This document shows, piece by piece, positions 37,463-46,651 of a DNA stretch of 64,000 nucleotides. The stretch comes from Hyphomicrobiales bacterium (GTDB taxonomy: Bacteria > Pseudomonadota > Alphaproteobacteria > Rhizobiales > Beijerinckiaceae). Every line of letters begins with the position of its first letter. The stretch's first letter is position 1. The notes below the pieces were generated by a model. That model had not been told where the DNA came from, searched no databases, and saw only the letters and a list, made by a program, of their open reading frames with translations. The position numbers were made by a program, and so were the translations under genes. The stretch spans positions 1 through 64,000 of the forward strand of contig JAGXAM010000008.1 of assembly GCA_019075905.1 (NCBI GenBank), in the 5' to 3' direction.

Positions 37463-37930
37463 TTACGCGGCTTGCTTGACCGCAACCGGTTCCGCGACAT
37501 GGCCAATGGCGATGCGGCGCGGCTTGGCAGCCTCCGGCACCTCGCGGATGAGGTCAATGTTCAAAAGCCCGTTTTCGAGGCTGGCACCGCTGACGCGCAC
37601 ATGATCGGCGAGTTCAAAGCGTCGCTCGAAAGAGCGCGCGGCAATGCCTTGGTGCAGAACCTGCACCGCCTTGCCATCATTGCCCACCTTCGCCTGTTTA
37701 GCGCCAGACACTGTCAACGTGTTCTCGCGGGTCTCGATCGTCAGATCGGCTTCGCTAAATCCTGCGACGGCGAGGGAAATGCGATAGGCATTTTCATCGG
37801 TGCGCTCGATGTTATAGGGCGGGTAACCCGGCAGACCGCCTTCTACGCCTTCCGACTGGTCGAGCAGCGTGAACAGCCGGTCAAAACCGATGGTCGAGCG
37901 ATAGAGGGGGGACAAATCAAAGTGACGCAT
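37463..37930 (-). CDS. Small heat-shock protein, Hsp20/IbpA family
   Basis: 155-residue ATP-independent chaperone that holds unfolding proteins. The alpha-crystallin domain spans about residues 35-130: YNIERTDENAYRISLAVAGFSEADL, TIETRENTLTVSGAK, and LENGLLNIDLIREVPE followed by an Ala-Lys-Pro-Arg-Arg-Ile tail (IxI-type anchoring segment RRIAI). ATG 37930 is preferred over an ATG 24 nt upstream, because the GGAGG lies just before it inside the ROSE hairpin. The N-terminal MRHFDLSPLYRSTIGFDRLF is typical of alphaproteobacterial class A Hsp20. Likely controlled post-transcriptionally by temperature. Confidence 0.94.
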   Translation of the reverse strand: MRHFDLSPLYRSTIGFDRLFTLLDQSEGVEGGLPGYPPYNIERTDENAYRISLAVAGFSEADLTIETRENTLTVSGAKQAKVGNDGKAVQVLHQGIAARSFERRFELADHVRVSGASLENGLLNIDLIREVPEAAKPRRIAIGHVAEPVAVKQAA

Positions 37931-38030
37931 AGCATATCCTCCAAGAAGCGACATGAAACGCCCCGGACCATCCGGGCGCGCTAACCTGCACGTCCATAAG
38001 CGGCCCGTGCGCCACAAGAACTGGTGGTGG
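37931..38030 (-). promoter_or_regulatory. ROSE-type RNA thermometer upstream of hsp20
   Basis: The 5' UTR of the Hsp20 gene folds into a series of hairpins. The last one (37933-37955) masks the Shine-Dalgarno: 5' CAUGUCGCUU, loop CUUG, 3' GAGGAUAUG. It gives nine pairs with a single bulged G in the UCGCU anti-SD strand, matching the conserved U(U/C)GCU of ROSE elements, where the bulged G is needed for heat sensing. Upstream hairpins are GCGCCCGGA/TCCGGGGCG (about 37960-37978), GCACG/CGTGC (37988-38010) and CCAC/GTGG (38012-38027). Melting would expose GGAGG on heat shock. Confidence 0.85.
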
Positions 38031-38125
38031 CCTATAGCTTTTACAAGGGGGCGGGGCGCGACAAAATGCTTGCCAGATTTCGCCTGCACATGTGAGTTAG
38101 AGCCATCAGGGGAATCGTTTCGCTC

Positions 38126-41100
38126 ATGTCCGCTCCGCGCGTTTTCACGATTCCCCCCGGGGTGCCCTTCCTGCCGGCCTTTGCCGCCGCCCTGCGTGCG
38201 GGCACCATCGTGCCCGAACTGGTCGATCCGCTGGCGCTGGCGGCGACGACCATCTACGTGCCGACCCAGCGCGCCGGCCGGGCCTTGCTGCGCCACTTGC
38301 TGGATGCCTATGGCGGCGAAGCCATGCTGCTGCCGCAGATCAGGCCGCTCGGTGTCGTGGAGGAAAGCGACGGCGCGTTCCAGCCCGATGACGCGAGCCC
38401 GCTTGTCGCCATGGCGCCGCTGACCCGGCGGATGTTGCTGGCGCAGCTGATCGCCGCGTGGAGCCACAATCTCGCCCATGCCATTGTCGTCAGGGACGAT
38501 CCTGAAGCCGAGGCCGAAGCCGGCGAGGAACCGCCGCTTTTCGCCAGTTCCTTCGGCGCGACCTGGAAACTCGCCGGCATGCTGGCGCAACTCATCGATG
38601 AAATGATCGTCGAGGGCGTCGACTGGCGCAAGCTCGATGTGCTCGGCGGTGGCTTTGACCGCTATTGGCAGATCACGCTGGATTTTCTGGATATTGCCAT
38701 GGCGCAATGGCCGGCCTTGCTGGCAGCCTCGAACATGGCCGATGGCGCGCGTGTGCAGGCGGATGCAATCGGGCGTCAGGCGCGGCGGCTGCGCGAGGGG
38801 CGCGCTCCGGGGCCGATGATCGTGCTTGGCTCGACCGGTACCAACCGCGCGGTCGCCGGGCTGATGGCGGCGATTGCCGCCAGCACGCAAGGTGCCGTGA
38901 TTCTGCCCGGGCTCGATCTTGATGCCAGCGATGCCGATTTCGACAGTCTCGGCGCGCTGGACGACGATCACAATGTCACCGGCGCCACCCATCCGCAGGC
39001 TGCGCTGGCTCGCCTGCTGCCAGTGCTGCAGGTCACGCGCCGTGATGTGCGCACCTTGAGCGCACCCGAACCGGCGCTTGCCGCGCGCCTGCGCTTTGTC
39101 AGCGAGGCGTTGCGCCCGGTTGATGCCACTGCCGACTGGCGCAACTGGCGACGCGCTGCCGGTGATGCCGGAGCGGCCATGGCACTCGCCGATATTGCCG
39201 CCATCGAAGCTGCCGATGAGCGCGAGGAGGCGCTCGCCCTGGCCCTGGCCTTGCGCCACGCGCTCGAAGATGCGGACACCACCGCGGCGCTGGTAACGCC
39301 GGATCGCGGTCTCGCCGCAAGGGTCAAGGCCGAATTGCGGCGCTGGGACATTGATATCGACGATTCCGGCGGCGAACCGCTGGCGGGCACACCCGCAGGA
39401 TCGCTGGCGCTGCTGGCGCTTCAGGCCCATGTCGAAGGCCAGACAGCACGTCCGATGCTGGCGCTGCTGCAACATCGGCTCGTGACCTTCGATTGTGAAC
39501 CCGCGACGCTTGCCGCCGCCGCCAGCGCGCTGGAGATCGGCGTCTATCGGGCGGTTCTCCCCGATATGGACGCCGGCCATGCCGAGGCGCTGATCGGCGC
39601 CGCGAAACTGGCCGCCAAGGCCCGCCACGCCCATCCTGCGGCGGCGGCGCTCACCGATGAGGACTGGAGTTGCGCCGAAGCCGTGCTGGCCCGCCTGCAG
39701 GGCGCCCTGGCGGAATTTGCCGCGCCCGCGCCCGCAAGCCCGCTCGGCGACTGGGTAGCGCGCCATATGGCGGTGCTGGCCCGGTTGGCACCGCAACGCG
39801 CGGCGGCCGATGGCGCTGTCTGGGCAGAGCTCGACAGCTTGTTCGGCGAGCTTGGTGCCGCGTCGCTCGACACGCAAAGGCTCGATGCCACGGATTATTT
39901 CAGCCTGCTCGCCAGCCAGATGCGCGAGAGCGTGGTGCGTGTCGCCCGCCCCGGCCATCCGCGCCTGAAAATTCTCGGCCTGCTGGAGGCGCGCCTGCTG
40001 CACGCTGATCTGGTGCTGCTCGGGGGCCTCGATGAAACCGTCTGGCCGCCGGCCGCTGCGGCCGATGCCTTCCTCAACCGGCCGATGCGCGCGCAACTCG
40101 GCCTGTCGACGCCCGAGCGCCGCATCGGCCAGACAGCGCATGATTTTGTCAGCGCCATGGGCAACCGTCGCGTCATTCTCAGCCATGCGCAAAAGCGCGA
40201 TGGCAAGCCGACGACGCCCTCGCGGTTCTTGCTGCGGCTGCAGGCGCTGGCCGGTGCGCCCTGGCAAGACTGCGTGCAGCGCGGCGACGCCTGGCTGGAA
40301 TGGGCCCGTGCCGCCGATAGCGTCGCCGCGGTCGTGCCCATGCCGCCGCCACAACCTTGCCCGCCGCTGGAACTGCGTCCGACACGGCTCGCCGTGACCG
40401 GCATCGAGACCCTGCGGCACGATCCCTATGCGCTTTATGCCGACAAAATCCTGAAATTGAAGCCGCTCGATGCGCTCGATCTCGAAGCCGGGGTGCGCGA
40501 GCGCGGTATCATCCTGCATGAGATTTTCGCGGCCTTTGCACAAGCGCATCCACGCGGCCCGCTGCCCAGCAATGCCGCTGCGAAACTGGAAGCCCTGGCG
40601 CAGCAGGCCTTTGCCAGCTTGCTGCAAAACGATGCCTTCAGAACCTTCCAGGGACCGGTGATCGCCGCCGCCAGGGAGCAGTTTCTGGAATTTGAGGCCG
40701 AAGCGCGCAAAGCGTCCGTGACGATCCATGCCGAAATTGATGGCAAGCTCGACTTTGCCCTCGCCGATGGCTCAACCTTCACCCTGACCGCCCGCGCCGA
40801 TCGCATCAGCGTCGATGAAAACGATAAATGCACGCTCACCGATTACAAGACCGGCAGCGTGCCAAAAAATAAGCAGATTCTGGCAGGCTATTCGCCGCAA
40901 TTGACGCTCGAAGCCCTGATTTTGCGCGAAGGCGGCTTTGCTCCGGCGAGAAACGCGGCGGAGATTGCCGCCTTGCAGCATCTCAAGCTTGGTTCAGGGG
41001 GCTCCGGCGACCCGGTTGTCGTCATGCCGAAAGACCAGACCCTGATCGAACTGATCGAACGTCACCATGAGCAATTGATCGCCCTGCTGAACCAGTTCCG

Positions 41101-41224
41101 GCTGCCGGCAACGACCTATCCAAGCATGCCACGGCCGGGCATCAGGCTGCGCTACAACCCCTATGACCATCTTGCACGCATTGACGAGGGCGCGGCTGAC
41201 GATGAGGGGGGCGGCCATGAGTGA
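38126..41224 (+). CDS. addB: Double-strand break repair protein AddB
   Basis: Subunit of the AddAB helicase-nuclease, the alphaproteobacterial counterpart of RecBCD. The 1032-residue protein has an inactivated UvrD-like N-terminal half (TTIYVPTQRAGRALLRHLLDA; MIVLGSTGTNRAV), LLGGLDETVWPP in the middle, and a C-terminal RecB-type nuclease near residues 890-930 (CTLTDYKTGSVPKNKQ..YSPQLTLEALIL) carrying the D..DYKTG core. No Fe-S cysteine quartet was checked for in full. It overlaps addA by 8 nt. The 3' end of hsp20's control region lies ~100 bp upstream on the other strand. Confidence 0.93.
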   Translation: MSAPRVFTIPPGVPFLPAFAAALRAGTIVPELVDPLALAATTIYVPTQRAGRALLRHLLDAYGGEAMLLPQIRPLGVVEESDGAFQPDDASPLVAMAPLTRRMLLAQLIAAWSHNLAHAIVVRDDPEAEAEAGEEPPLFASSFGATWKLAGMLAQLIDEMIVEGVDWRKLDVLGGGFDRYWQITLDFLDIAMAQWPALLAASNMADGARVQADAIGRQARRLREGRAPGPMIVLGSTGTNRAVAGLMAAIAASTQGAVILPGLDLDASDADFDSLGALDDDHNVTGATHPQAALARLLPVLQVTRRDVRTLSAPEPALAARLRFVSEALRPVDATADWRNWRRAAGDAGAAMALADIAAIEAADEREEALALALALRHALEDADTTAALVTPDRGLAARVKAELRRWDIDIDDSGGEPLAGTPAGSLALLALQAHVEGQTARPMLALLQHRLVTFDCEPATLAAAASALEIGVYRAVLPDMDAGHAEALIGAAKLAAKARHAHPAAAALTDEDWSCAEAVLARLQGALAEFAAPAPASPLGDWVARHMAVLARLAPQRAAADGAVWAELDSLFGELGAASLDTQRLDATDYFSLLASQMRESVVRVARPGHPRLKILGLLEARLLHADLVLLGGLDETVWPPAAAADAFLNRPMRAQLGLSTPERRIGQTAHDFVSAMGNRRVILSHAQKRDGKPTTPSRFLLRLQALAGAPWQDCVQRGDAWLEWARAADSVAAVVPMPPPQPCPPLELRPTRLAVTGIETLRHDPYALYADKILKLKPLDALDLEAGVRERGIILHEIFAAFAQAHPRGPLPSNAAAKLEALAQQAFASLLQNDAFRTFQGPVIAAAREQFLEFEAEARKASVTIHAEIDGKLDFALADGSTFTLTARADRISVDENDKCTLTDYKTGSVPKNKQILAGYSPQLTLEALILREGGFAPARNAAEIAALQHLKLGSGGSGDPVVVMPKDQTLIELIERHHEQLIALLNQFRLPATTYPSMPRPGIRLRYNPYDHLARIDEGAADDEGGGHE

Positions 41225-44200
41225 AGCTTCACACAGCCGCCGCACCATCGATGAGAACACAAGGGCGCGCCAGTTGCAGGCGTCTGACCCGGGCATCAAT
41301 GTGTTTGTGTCCGCCAGTGCCGGCTCGGGCAAGACCTATGTGCTGGTGCAGCGCGTCATTCGCATTCTCCTGCAAGGCACCGCGCCGGGCCGGATCCTGT
41401 GCCTCACCTATACCAAGGCGGCGGCGGCCAATATGGCCGAGCGCGTGCATGCGATGCTGGCGAAATGGACATTGCTCGACGATGCGGCGCTGATCGGTGA
41501 ACTGCGCAACATGGCCGTCGATGCCCCGGCCCAGTCGCTGGTGCAGGCGCGGCGCTTGTTCGCCCGGGCCATCGAAACACCGGGCGGGCTGAAACTGCAG
41601 ACAATTCACGCCTTCTGCGAGCGCATCCTGCATCTTTTCCCCTTTGAGTCGAACACGCCGGCCGGTTTCCGGGTGATGGATGACAATGAAAGCGCGGTGC
41701 TGATGGGCGCGGCGCGATCAGAGGTGCTGACGGCCTCGTTTCACGATAACGAACGTCTGGGCAAGGCCGTCCGCGTCCTCGCCGAAGCCGGCGACAGCGA
41801 GACTTTTGACAATTGGCTGCGCGCTGCCCAGAAATACCGCGGCGCCATGGCTGCGCAGGCACTCGATGCCGAGGGCACCGCCCTGCGCCGGGCGCTCGGT
41901 CTTGGCCCCCACGACACGATAGAGGCCGTTCAGGACGAAATTCTGGCGGGCCCGCTGGGCCCCGCGACATGGCTGGGCCTCGCCGGCCTGCTGGAGCAAG
42001 GCCGCCAAACCGATGTCGGCAGGGCCGGGCACATCCGCGACGCCCTCCGTTATTTTGAGGAAAAGCGGAAGCCGCAAGCCATAAACGCCTGGCTCAGGGT
42101 GTTTTTCACCGATAAGGGCGAGGGCACGCCGCAAAAGTTGCTGCTTACCAAGGACCTTGACAGGGCTCATCCCGACCTGCGGCGCAAATTTGAAGGTGAG
42201 CAGGAGCGGCTGCGAGACCTGCGTGAACGGCTGCGCGGGCTTCGCCATGTGCAACTGGCCGAAGCTCTCGCCATCGTCGCAGAAAATATGTTCGCGCGTT
42301 ATGAGGCGCGCAAGCGTGCGCAGGGCCTGCTGGATTTCGCCGATCTGATCGCCCGTGTGCGGGCGCTGCTGCAACGCGCCGATGCTGCCTGGGTGCTCTA
42401 CAAGCTCGATGCCGGCATTGATCATATTCTCATCGACGAGGCGCAGGACACCGCGCCCGAGCAATGGGACATCCTGTGCCAGCTGGCAGAGGACCTCACC
42501 ACTGGCGCGAGTGCCAACACCCGCGCCCGCAGCCTCTTTGCCGTGGCCGACCCCAAACAGTCGATCTATTCGTTCCAGGGCGCCGCCCCGCGGCGCTTTG
42601 GCCAGATGGCAGGGCATTTTGCCCGCGAATTTGCCAATTCTGGCAGGGCCTTTGAAAATATCGGCCTGCATCTGTCCATGCGGTCCTCTGGGCAGGTCCT
42701 GCAGGCAGTCGAGGCCGTGTTCAAATGCCATCCACGGGGCCTCGCCACCGAGCAGGAGCCGTTTCCGGCGCATGAACCTGCCAGACGCAGCCTGCCGGGC
42801 TATGTCGAAATCACCGAAAGCTTCCCGCATCTGCAGGACCAGACCGACGATGACTGGACCCTGCCCCAGGGCAAGGTGGAGCGCGCCGAACCGGTCGAGC
42901 GGCTGGCGCGGCACGTCGCTAGCACCATAGCTGCCCTGCTGGCACCCGATTCCCGCGATCAGGTTCACGACAGCCAAACCGGCGCGCCGCGCAAGGTGCG
43001 TGCGGATGATATTCTGGTGCTTGTGCGCCAGCGCAACAAGGTCTTCAGCGGCGTCATCACCGCCCTGAAGGAAGCGGGTGTGCCCGTGGCCGGCGCTGAC
43101 CGGCTGCGCCTGAACAACCAGATTGCCGTGCGCGATCTCATGGCGCTGGGCCGGGTGCTGTTGCTCGGCGAGGATGATTTGTCGCTTGCCGCCGTCATGA
43201 AATCGCCCTTGCTCGGCCTTGATGACAATGATCTCATCGCCCTGGCTCCGGCCCGCAAGTCCAGCCTGTGGGCGGCGCTGGCAGCCAGCGAAGCGCCGGA
43301 CCATCAGCGTGCCGCAACGCAGCTGGCGCGCTGGCGCGCCAAGGCGCGGGCGCTGACGCCGTTCCAGTTTTATGGCGATGTCTTGATGGCCGACGGCGCA
43401 AGACGGGCGTTCAATCGCCGGCTGGGCGCAGAATCGCTCGATGCCATCGACGAATTCCTGCGCCTTGCGCTGGAACACGAAACCCGCAGCGCCCCGTCCT
43501 TGAGCGCGTTCCTCACCGAGATCGAGGCGGCCGATATCGAAATCAAGCGCGATATGGAAGCCACGGGCGCCATGGTGCGGGTGATGACCGTGCATGGCGC
43601 CAAGGGGCTGGAAGCCAAGATCGTGTTCCTGCCCGACACCTGCGGCCGACTGCGCAATGGCAAGCCCGAGCCGCTGGTCGACCTGGCGCAAGGCGACGAC
43701 GCCGAACCCGGGGCCCGGCCGCCGCCAGCCATACTGGCCATTAACAAGGGCTGGAAACACAGCCTCGCCCAGGATGCCGAAAACCGGCAAAATGACAGCG
43801 CCACGCAGGAACATGCCCGCTTGCTCTATGTGGCCATGACGCGGGCCGAAGAGCGGCTCTATATTAGCGGGCACGATCCAAAGGGCAGGAGCCGCCCTGC
43901 CGGGTGCTGGTATAATATGCTCTTGTCCAGCCTTGAGAAGGATGCCGCAGTCGAAATGCCCGATCAGGCGAGCGCTCAACAGGGCCACAAAATCTGGCGC
44001 CTCGGCAAGCCCTTGCAGGCGCCCGTCGAGGGCGAGGCCACCAAGCCGTCCCCGCCCGCACCCGCACCCGGCTGGATGCATCGTCCCGCACCCGCAGAGG
44101 CGGCGCCCTTGCCGCCGATCAGCCCGTCGCAAACCCTGGCTGCCGCCGAACCGCTTGCGCCTGCCAGCGACGCCATGGCGATGCGGAGCCTGCTGGCGCT

Positions 44201-44708
44201 GGAACGGGGCCGGGCGCTGCACGTGCTGTTGCAGCATCTGCCTCTCGCCGCTGTGGCTGACCGTCCGGCCGTGGCGCAAAGGCTGCTGGCCTATGGCCGG
44301 CCGGAATGGCCGCGCGACCAATGGATCAGCGAGGCCGGGCGCGTGCTCGCCCTCGACGAGATGCAGGCCTTGTTCAGTGGCACCGCCCGCGCCGAGGTGG
44401 CGATAGCCGGGCGTCTCACCGACCGGCAGGGCCGCACACGTGACATCGTCGGCCAGATCGATCTGCTGGCCGTGACGGGTCAGGCGATTGATATAGCCGA
44501 TTACAAGACCGGCAAGGTGCCCGAACCGGCAGCCGTGCCCGCCGCCCATATGCGCCAGCTGGCGCTCTATTGTGCCGTCGTCGGCCGCATTTATCCTGGC
44601 AGGCAGGTGCGGGCGCATTTGATCTACACAGCCGGGCCAAGCTGCATCACATTGACGCCCCTTGAACTTGCGCAAGCCTTGTCTGAAGCGCTTGACGGAC
44701 CCGGGTAG
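41217..44708 (+). CDS. addA: Double-strand break repair helicase AddA
   Basis: Motor and nuclease subunit of AddAB. The 1163-residue UvrD-family (SF1A) protein has Walker A at about 32-40 (SASAGSGKT), LCLTYTKAAAANMAER, IDEAQDTAPEQWDIL (Walker B), VADPKQSIYSFQGAAP, VMTVHGAKGLEAKIVFLPDT and LYVAMTRAEERLYISG, and a C-terminal nuclease core DIADYKTGKVPEP near residue 1095. ATG 41217 has GAGGGGG upstream and overlaps the addB stop. trxA follows, as in other Hyphomicrobiales. Confidence 0.95.
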   Translation: MSEASHSRRTIDENTRARQLQASDPGINVFVSASAGSGKTYVLVQRVIRILLQGTAPGRILCLTYTKAAAANMAERVHAMLAKWTLLDDAALIGELRNMAVDAPAQSLVQARRLFARAIETPGGLKLQTIHAFCERILHLFPFESNTPAGFRVMDDNESAVLMGAARSEVLTASFHDNERLGKAVRVLAEAGDSETFDNWLRAAQKYRGAMAAQALDAEGTALRRALGLGPHDTIEAVQDEILAGPLGPATWLGLAGLLEQGRQTDVGRAGHIRDALRYFEEKRKPQAINAWLRVFFTDKGEGTPQKLLLTKDLDRAHPDLRRKFEGEQERLRDLRERLRGLRHVQLAEALAIVAENMFARYEARKRAQGLLDFADLIARVRALLQRADAAWVLYKLDAGIDHILIDEAQDTAPEQWDILCQLAEDLTTGASANTRARSLFAVADPKQSIYSFQGAAPRRFGQMAGHFAREFANSGRAFENIGLHLSMRSSGQVLQAVEAVFKCHPRGLATEQEPFPAHEPARRSLPGYVEITESFPHLQDQTDDDWTLPQGKVERAEPVERLARHVASTIAALLAPDSRDQVHDSQTGAPRKVRADDILVLVRQRNKVFSGVITALKEAGVPVAGADRLRLNNQIAVRDLMALGRVLLLGEDDLSLAAVMKSPLLGLDDNDLIALAPARKSSLWAALAASEAPDHQRAATQLARWRAKARALTPFQFYGDVLMADGARRAFNRRLGAESLDAIDEFLRLALEHETRSAPSLSAFLTEIEAADIEIKRDMEATGAMVRVMTVHGAKGLEAKIVFLPDTCGRLRNGKPEPLVDLAQGDDAEPGARPPPAILAINKGWKHSLAQDAENRQNDSATQEHARLLYVAMTRAEERLYISGHDPKGRSRPAGCWYNMLLSSLEKDAAVEMPDQASAQQGHKIWRLGKPLQAPVEGEATKPSPPAPAPGWMHRPAPAEAAPLPPISPSQTLAAAEPLAPASDAMAMRSLLALERGRALHVLLQHLPLAAVADRPAVAQRLLAYGRPEWPRDQWISEAGRVLALDEMQALFSGTARAEVAIAGRLTDRQGRTRDIVGQIDLLAVTGQAIDIADYKTGKVPEPAAVPAAHMRQLALYCAVVGRIYPGRQVRAHLIYTAGPSCITLTPLELAQALSEALDGPG

Positions 44709-44789
44709 CGTTCATACGTTAGGCAGGAAGTTGCGTGCAGATGTACTGTGCGCCGAATGTGTCCGCATGGGCGCAGGAAAGAGGTTGTC

Positions 44790-45110
44790 ATGTCAACTCA
44801 CAAAATTACCGACGCCAGTTTCGCCACCGAAGTTCTTCAGGCCAAAGAGCCGGTCGTGGTGGATTTTTGGGCAGAATGGTGCGGTCCCTGCAAGATGATC
44901 GGCCCCTCGCTCGAAGAAATCGCCAAGGAAATGGGCGGCAAGGTCAAGATCACCAAGTTGAATGTCGATGAAAACCCCGGCGTGTCCGGCAAGCTCGGCA
45001 TTCGCTCCATCCCGACGCTGATGCTGTTCAAGGACGGCAAGCTCGCCTCGCAGAAGGTCGGCGCCGCCCCCAAGAGCGAATTGCTGAAGTGGATCAACAG
45101 CGCGGTGTGA
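44790..45110 (+). CDS. trxA: Thioredoxin
   Basis: 106-residue cytosolic disulfide reductase. The redox motif is WCGPC at residues 30-34, with Asp25 and the cis-Pro in RSIPTLMLF. An AGGAAAGAGG ribosome-binding stretch precedes ATG 44790. It sits 81 bp after addA, probably with its own promoter, and is followed by a hairpin (45139-45167) that looks like its terminator. Confidence 0.97.
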   Translation: MSTHKITDASFATEVLQAKEPVVVDFWAEWCGPCKMIGPSLEEIAKEMGGKVKITKLNVDENPGVSGKLGIRSIPTLMLFKDGKLASQKVGAAPKSELLKWINSAV

Positions 45111-45138
45111 CCGCGCGCTGAACCATTGGCAACGATTC

Positions 45139-45167
45139 GTCCGCAACACCGGCATGGCGTTGCGGAC
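45139..45167 (+). terminator. Likely terminator after trxA
   Basis: A perfect 9-bp stem, GTCCGCAAC (45139-45147) and GTTGCGGAC (45159-45167), with an 11-nt loop, 28 bp after the trxA stop. It is followed by GCCTTCTG, a short T-poor tail. Confidence 0.55.
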
Positions 45168-45196
45168 GCCTTCTGAATCAGGGGCAGGGGGAGCGC

Positions 45197-46624
45197 ATGG
45201 AGCTGGTGCAGAACTTCGGCGATTTCGACGCCCTCGGTCTTGCCGGGCTCGTGCGACGACGTGAGGTCTCTCCGTCCGAACTGCTCGCAACCGCCATCGC
45301 CCGGCTCGATGCTGTCGAGCCGCGCATCAATGCCATGGCGATGCGCCACGATGATCTTGCCCGCGGTGACATAGCCCGCGGCCTGCCCGACGGTCCCTTT
45401 GCCGGCGTGCCGTTCCTCCTCAAGGACATCACCATGCTGGCCGGCACCATGGTCACCTATGGTTCGCGCGCCTTCGCCGATAATGTCGCGGATCATTCCT
45501 CGACGCTGGTCGAGCGCTACAAGGCCGCCGGGCTGGTTATTTTCGGGAAAACCTCGACCCCCGAACTCGGCCTCAACATCACCACCGAACCGCGTTTCGG
45601 CGGCCCGGCATGCAACCCCTGGAACCTCGCTCATTCCACCGGCGGTTCATCGGGCGGCTCGGCTGCGGCGGTGGCGGCACGGGTGATCCCGCTGGCCCAT
45701 GCCACGGATGGTGGCGGCTCGATCCGCATTCCTGCCGCCTGTTGCGGGCTTTTTGGCATGAAGCCGACACGCGGGCGCATGCCCATGGGCCCGGGTGTGC
45801 TGGAAGGCTGGGCCGGTATGAGCACCGGCCATTGCCTGAGCCTGAGCGTGCGCGACAGCGCCGCCCTGCTCGACGCCACGCATGGCCCGGAACCGGGCAG
45901 TCCTGTGCGGATCGCGCCGCCGGAGCGCCCGTTCCTTGAGGAAGTCGGCCGCGATGTCGGGCGCCTGCGCATCGGCTTTTGCACCCGGCACCCGGCTGGC
46001 CTCGCGACCGATCCCGAAATCGTCAAGGCGGTCAGCGAGCTCGCCTTGTGGCTCGACCGTCAGGGCCATGAGGTCAGCGATGTCATGCCGGGTTTCGTCG
46101 GCAAGGCCGGCGACGCGCAGCTCAAGATCATCGCCGCCAATGTCGAGGTAGCCCTGCGCAGCCGCGAGGCCAGGCTCGGTCGCCCGCTCGGCCCCGATGA
46201 TCTCGAAATCGTCACCATGGCCATACGCGCCATGGCCGGACATGTGTCGGCATCCGATTACATCAATGCGGTCACAACCATGCACCTTTTCGGCCGCCAG
46301 GCCGAATTGTTCTTCGATGATTTCGATGTGCTGATGGTGCCGACACTCAGCCTGCCGCCGCTTGAGCGTGGCCGGCTCGACATGATGAGCAAGGATGTCT
46401 CCGCCTATATGAAACTGAGCGGGCACTACGCGCCGTGGACGGCGATGTTCAACATGAGCGGCCAGCCGGCCATGTCCATGCCGCTTGCCACGAGCAAGGC
46501 CGGATTGCCGCTGGGGGTGATGTTCGCGGCCAGGGCCGGTGCCGAGGGCACGCTTTATCGCCTCGCCGCCATGCTTGAGCGCGAAAAGCCCTGGATCGGC
46601 CGCAAACCACCGGTTTGTGCCTGA
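45197..46624 (+). CDS. Amidase signature family hydrolase
   Basis: 475-residue amidase. The Ser-cisSer-Lys triad is visible as Lys76 (FLLKDI), Ser151 (STGGSSGGSAAAV) and Ser175 (DGGGSIRIPA), with the exact 75- and 24-residue spacings of the family. Overall it resembles the 6-aminohexanoate-cyclic-dimer hydrolase/aryl-acylamidase-like branch rather than GatA, and no gatB/gatC is adjacent. The substrate cannot be named. GGGGCAGGGGGAG precedes ATG 45197. It is convergent with the giant helicase gene, 27 bp away. Confidence 0.9.
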   Translation: MELVQNFGDFDALGLAGLVRRREVSPSELLATAIARLDAVEPRINAMAMRHDDLARGDIARGLPDGPFAGVPFLLKDITMLAGTMVTYGSRAFADNVADHSSTLVERYKAAGLVIFGKTSTPELGLNITTEPRFGGPACNPWNLAHSTGGSSGGSAAAVAARVIPLAHATDGGGSIRIPAACCGLFGMKPTRGRMPMGPGVLEGWAGMSTGHCLSLSVRDSAALLDATHGPEPGSPVRIAPPERPFLEEVGRDVGRLRIGFCTRHPAGLATDPEIVKAVSELALWLDRQGHEVSDVMPGFVGKAGDAQLKIIAANVEVALRSREARLGRPLGPDDLEIVTMAIRAMAGHVSASDYINAVTTMHLFGRQAELFFDDFDVLMVPTLSLPPLERGRLDMMSKDVSAYMKLSGHYAPWTAMFNMSGQPAMSMPLATSKAGLPLGVMFAARAGAEGTLYRLAAMLEREKPWIGRKPPVCA

Positions 46625-46651
46625 GCGCGAAATCCCGCCGTCCGGGCTGGC

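Noticed and set aside
37463-40729. A 1088-codon open frame on the minus strand running antisense to addB and in frame into hsp20
   Set aside because: Only the last 155 codons (Hsp20) show a protein family. The rest mirrors addB: high-GC genes rarely use TTA, CTA or TCA, so the opposite frame stays open. The hsp20 ribosome-binding site and ROSE hairpin lie at the internal start.
41718-44675. A 985-codon minus-strand frame antisense to addA
   Set aside because: Same GC-driven effect; it has no recognisable domains and addA motifs are complete on the plus strand.
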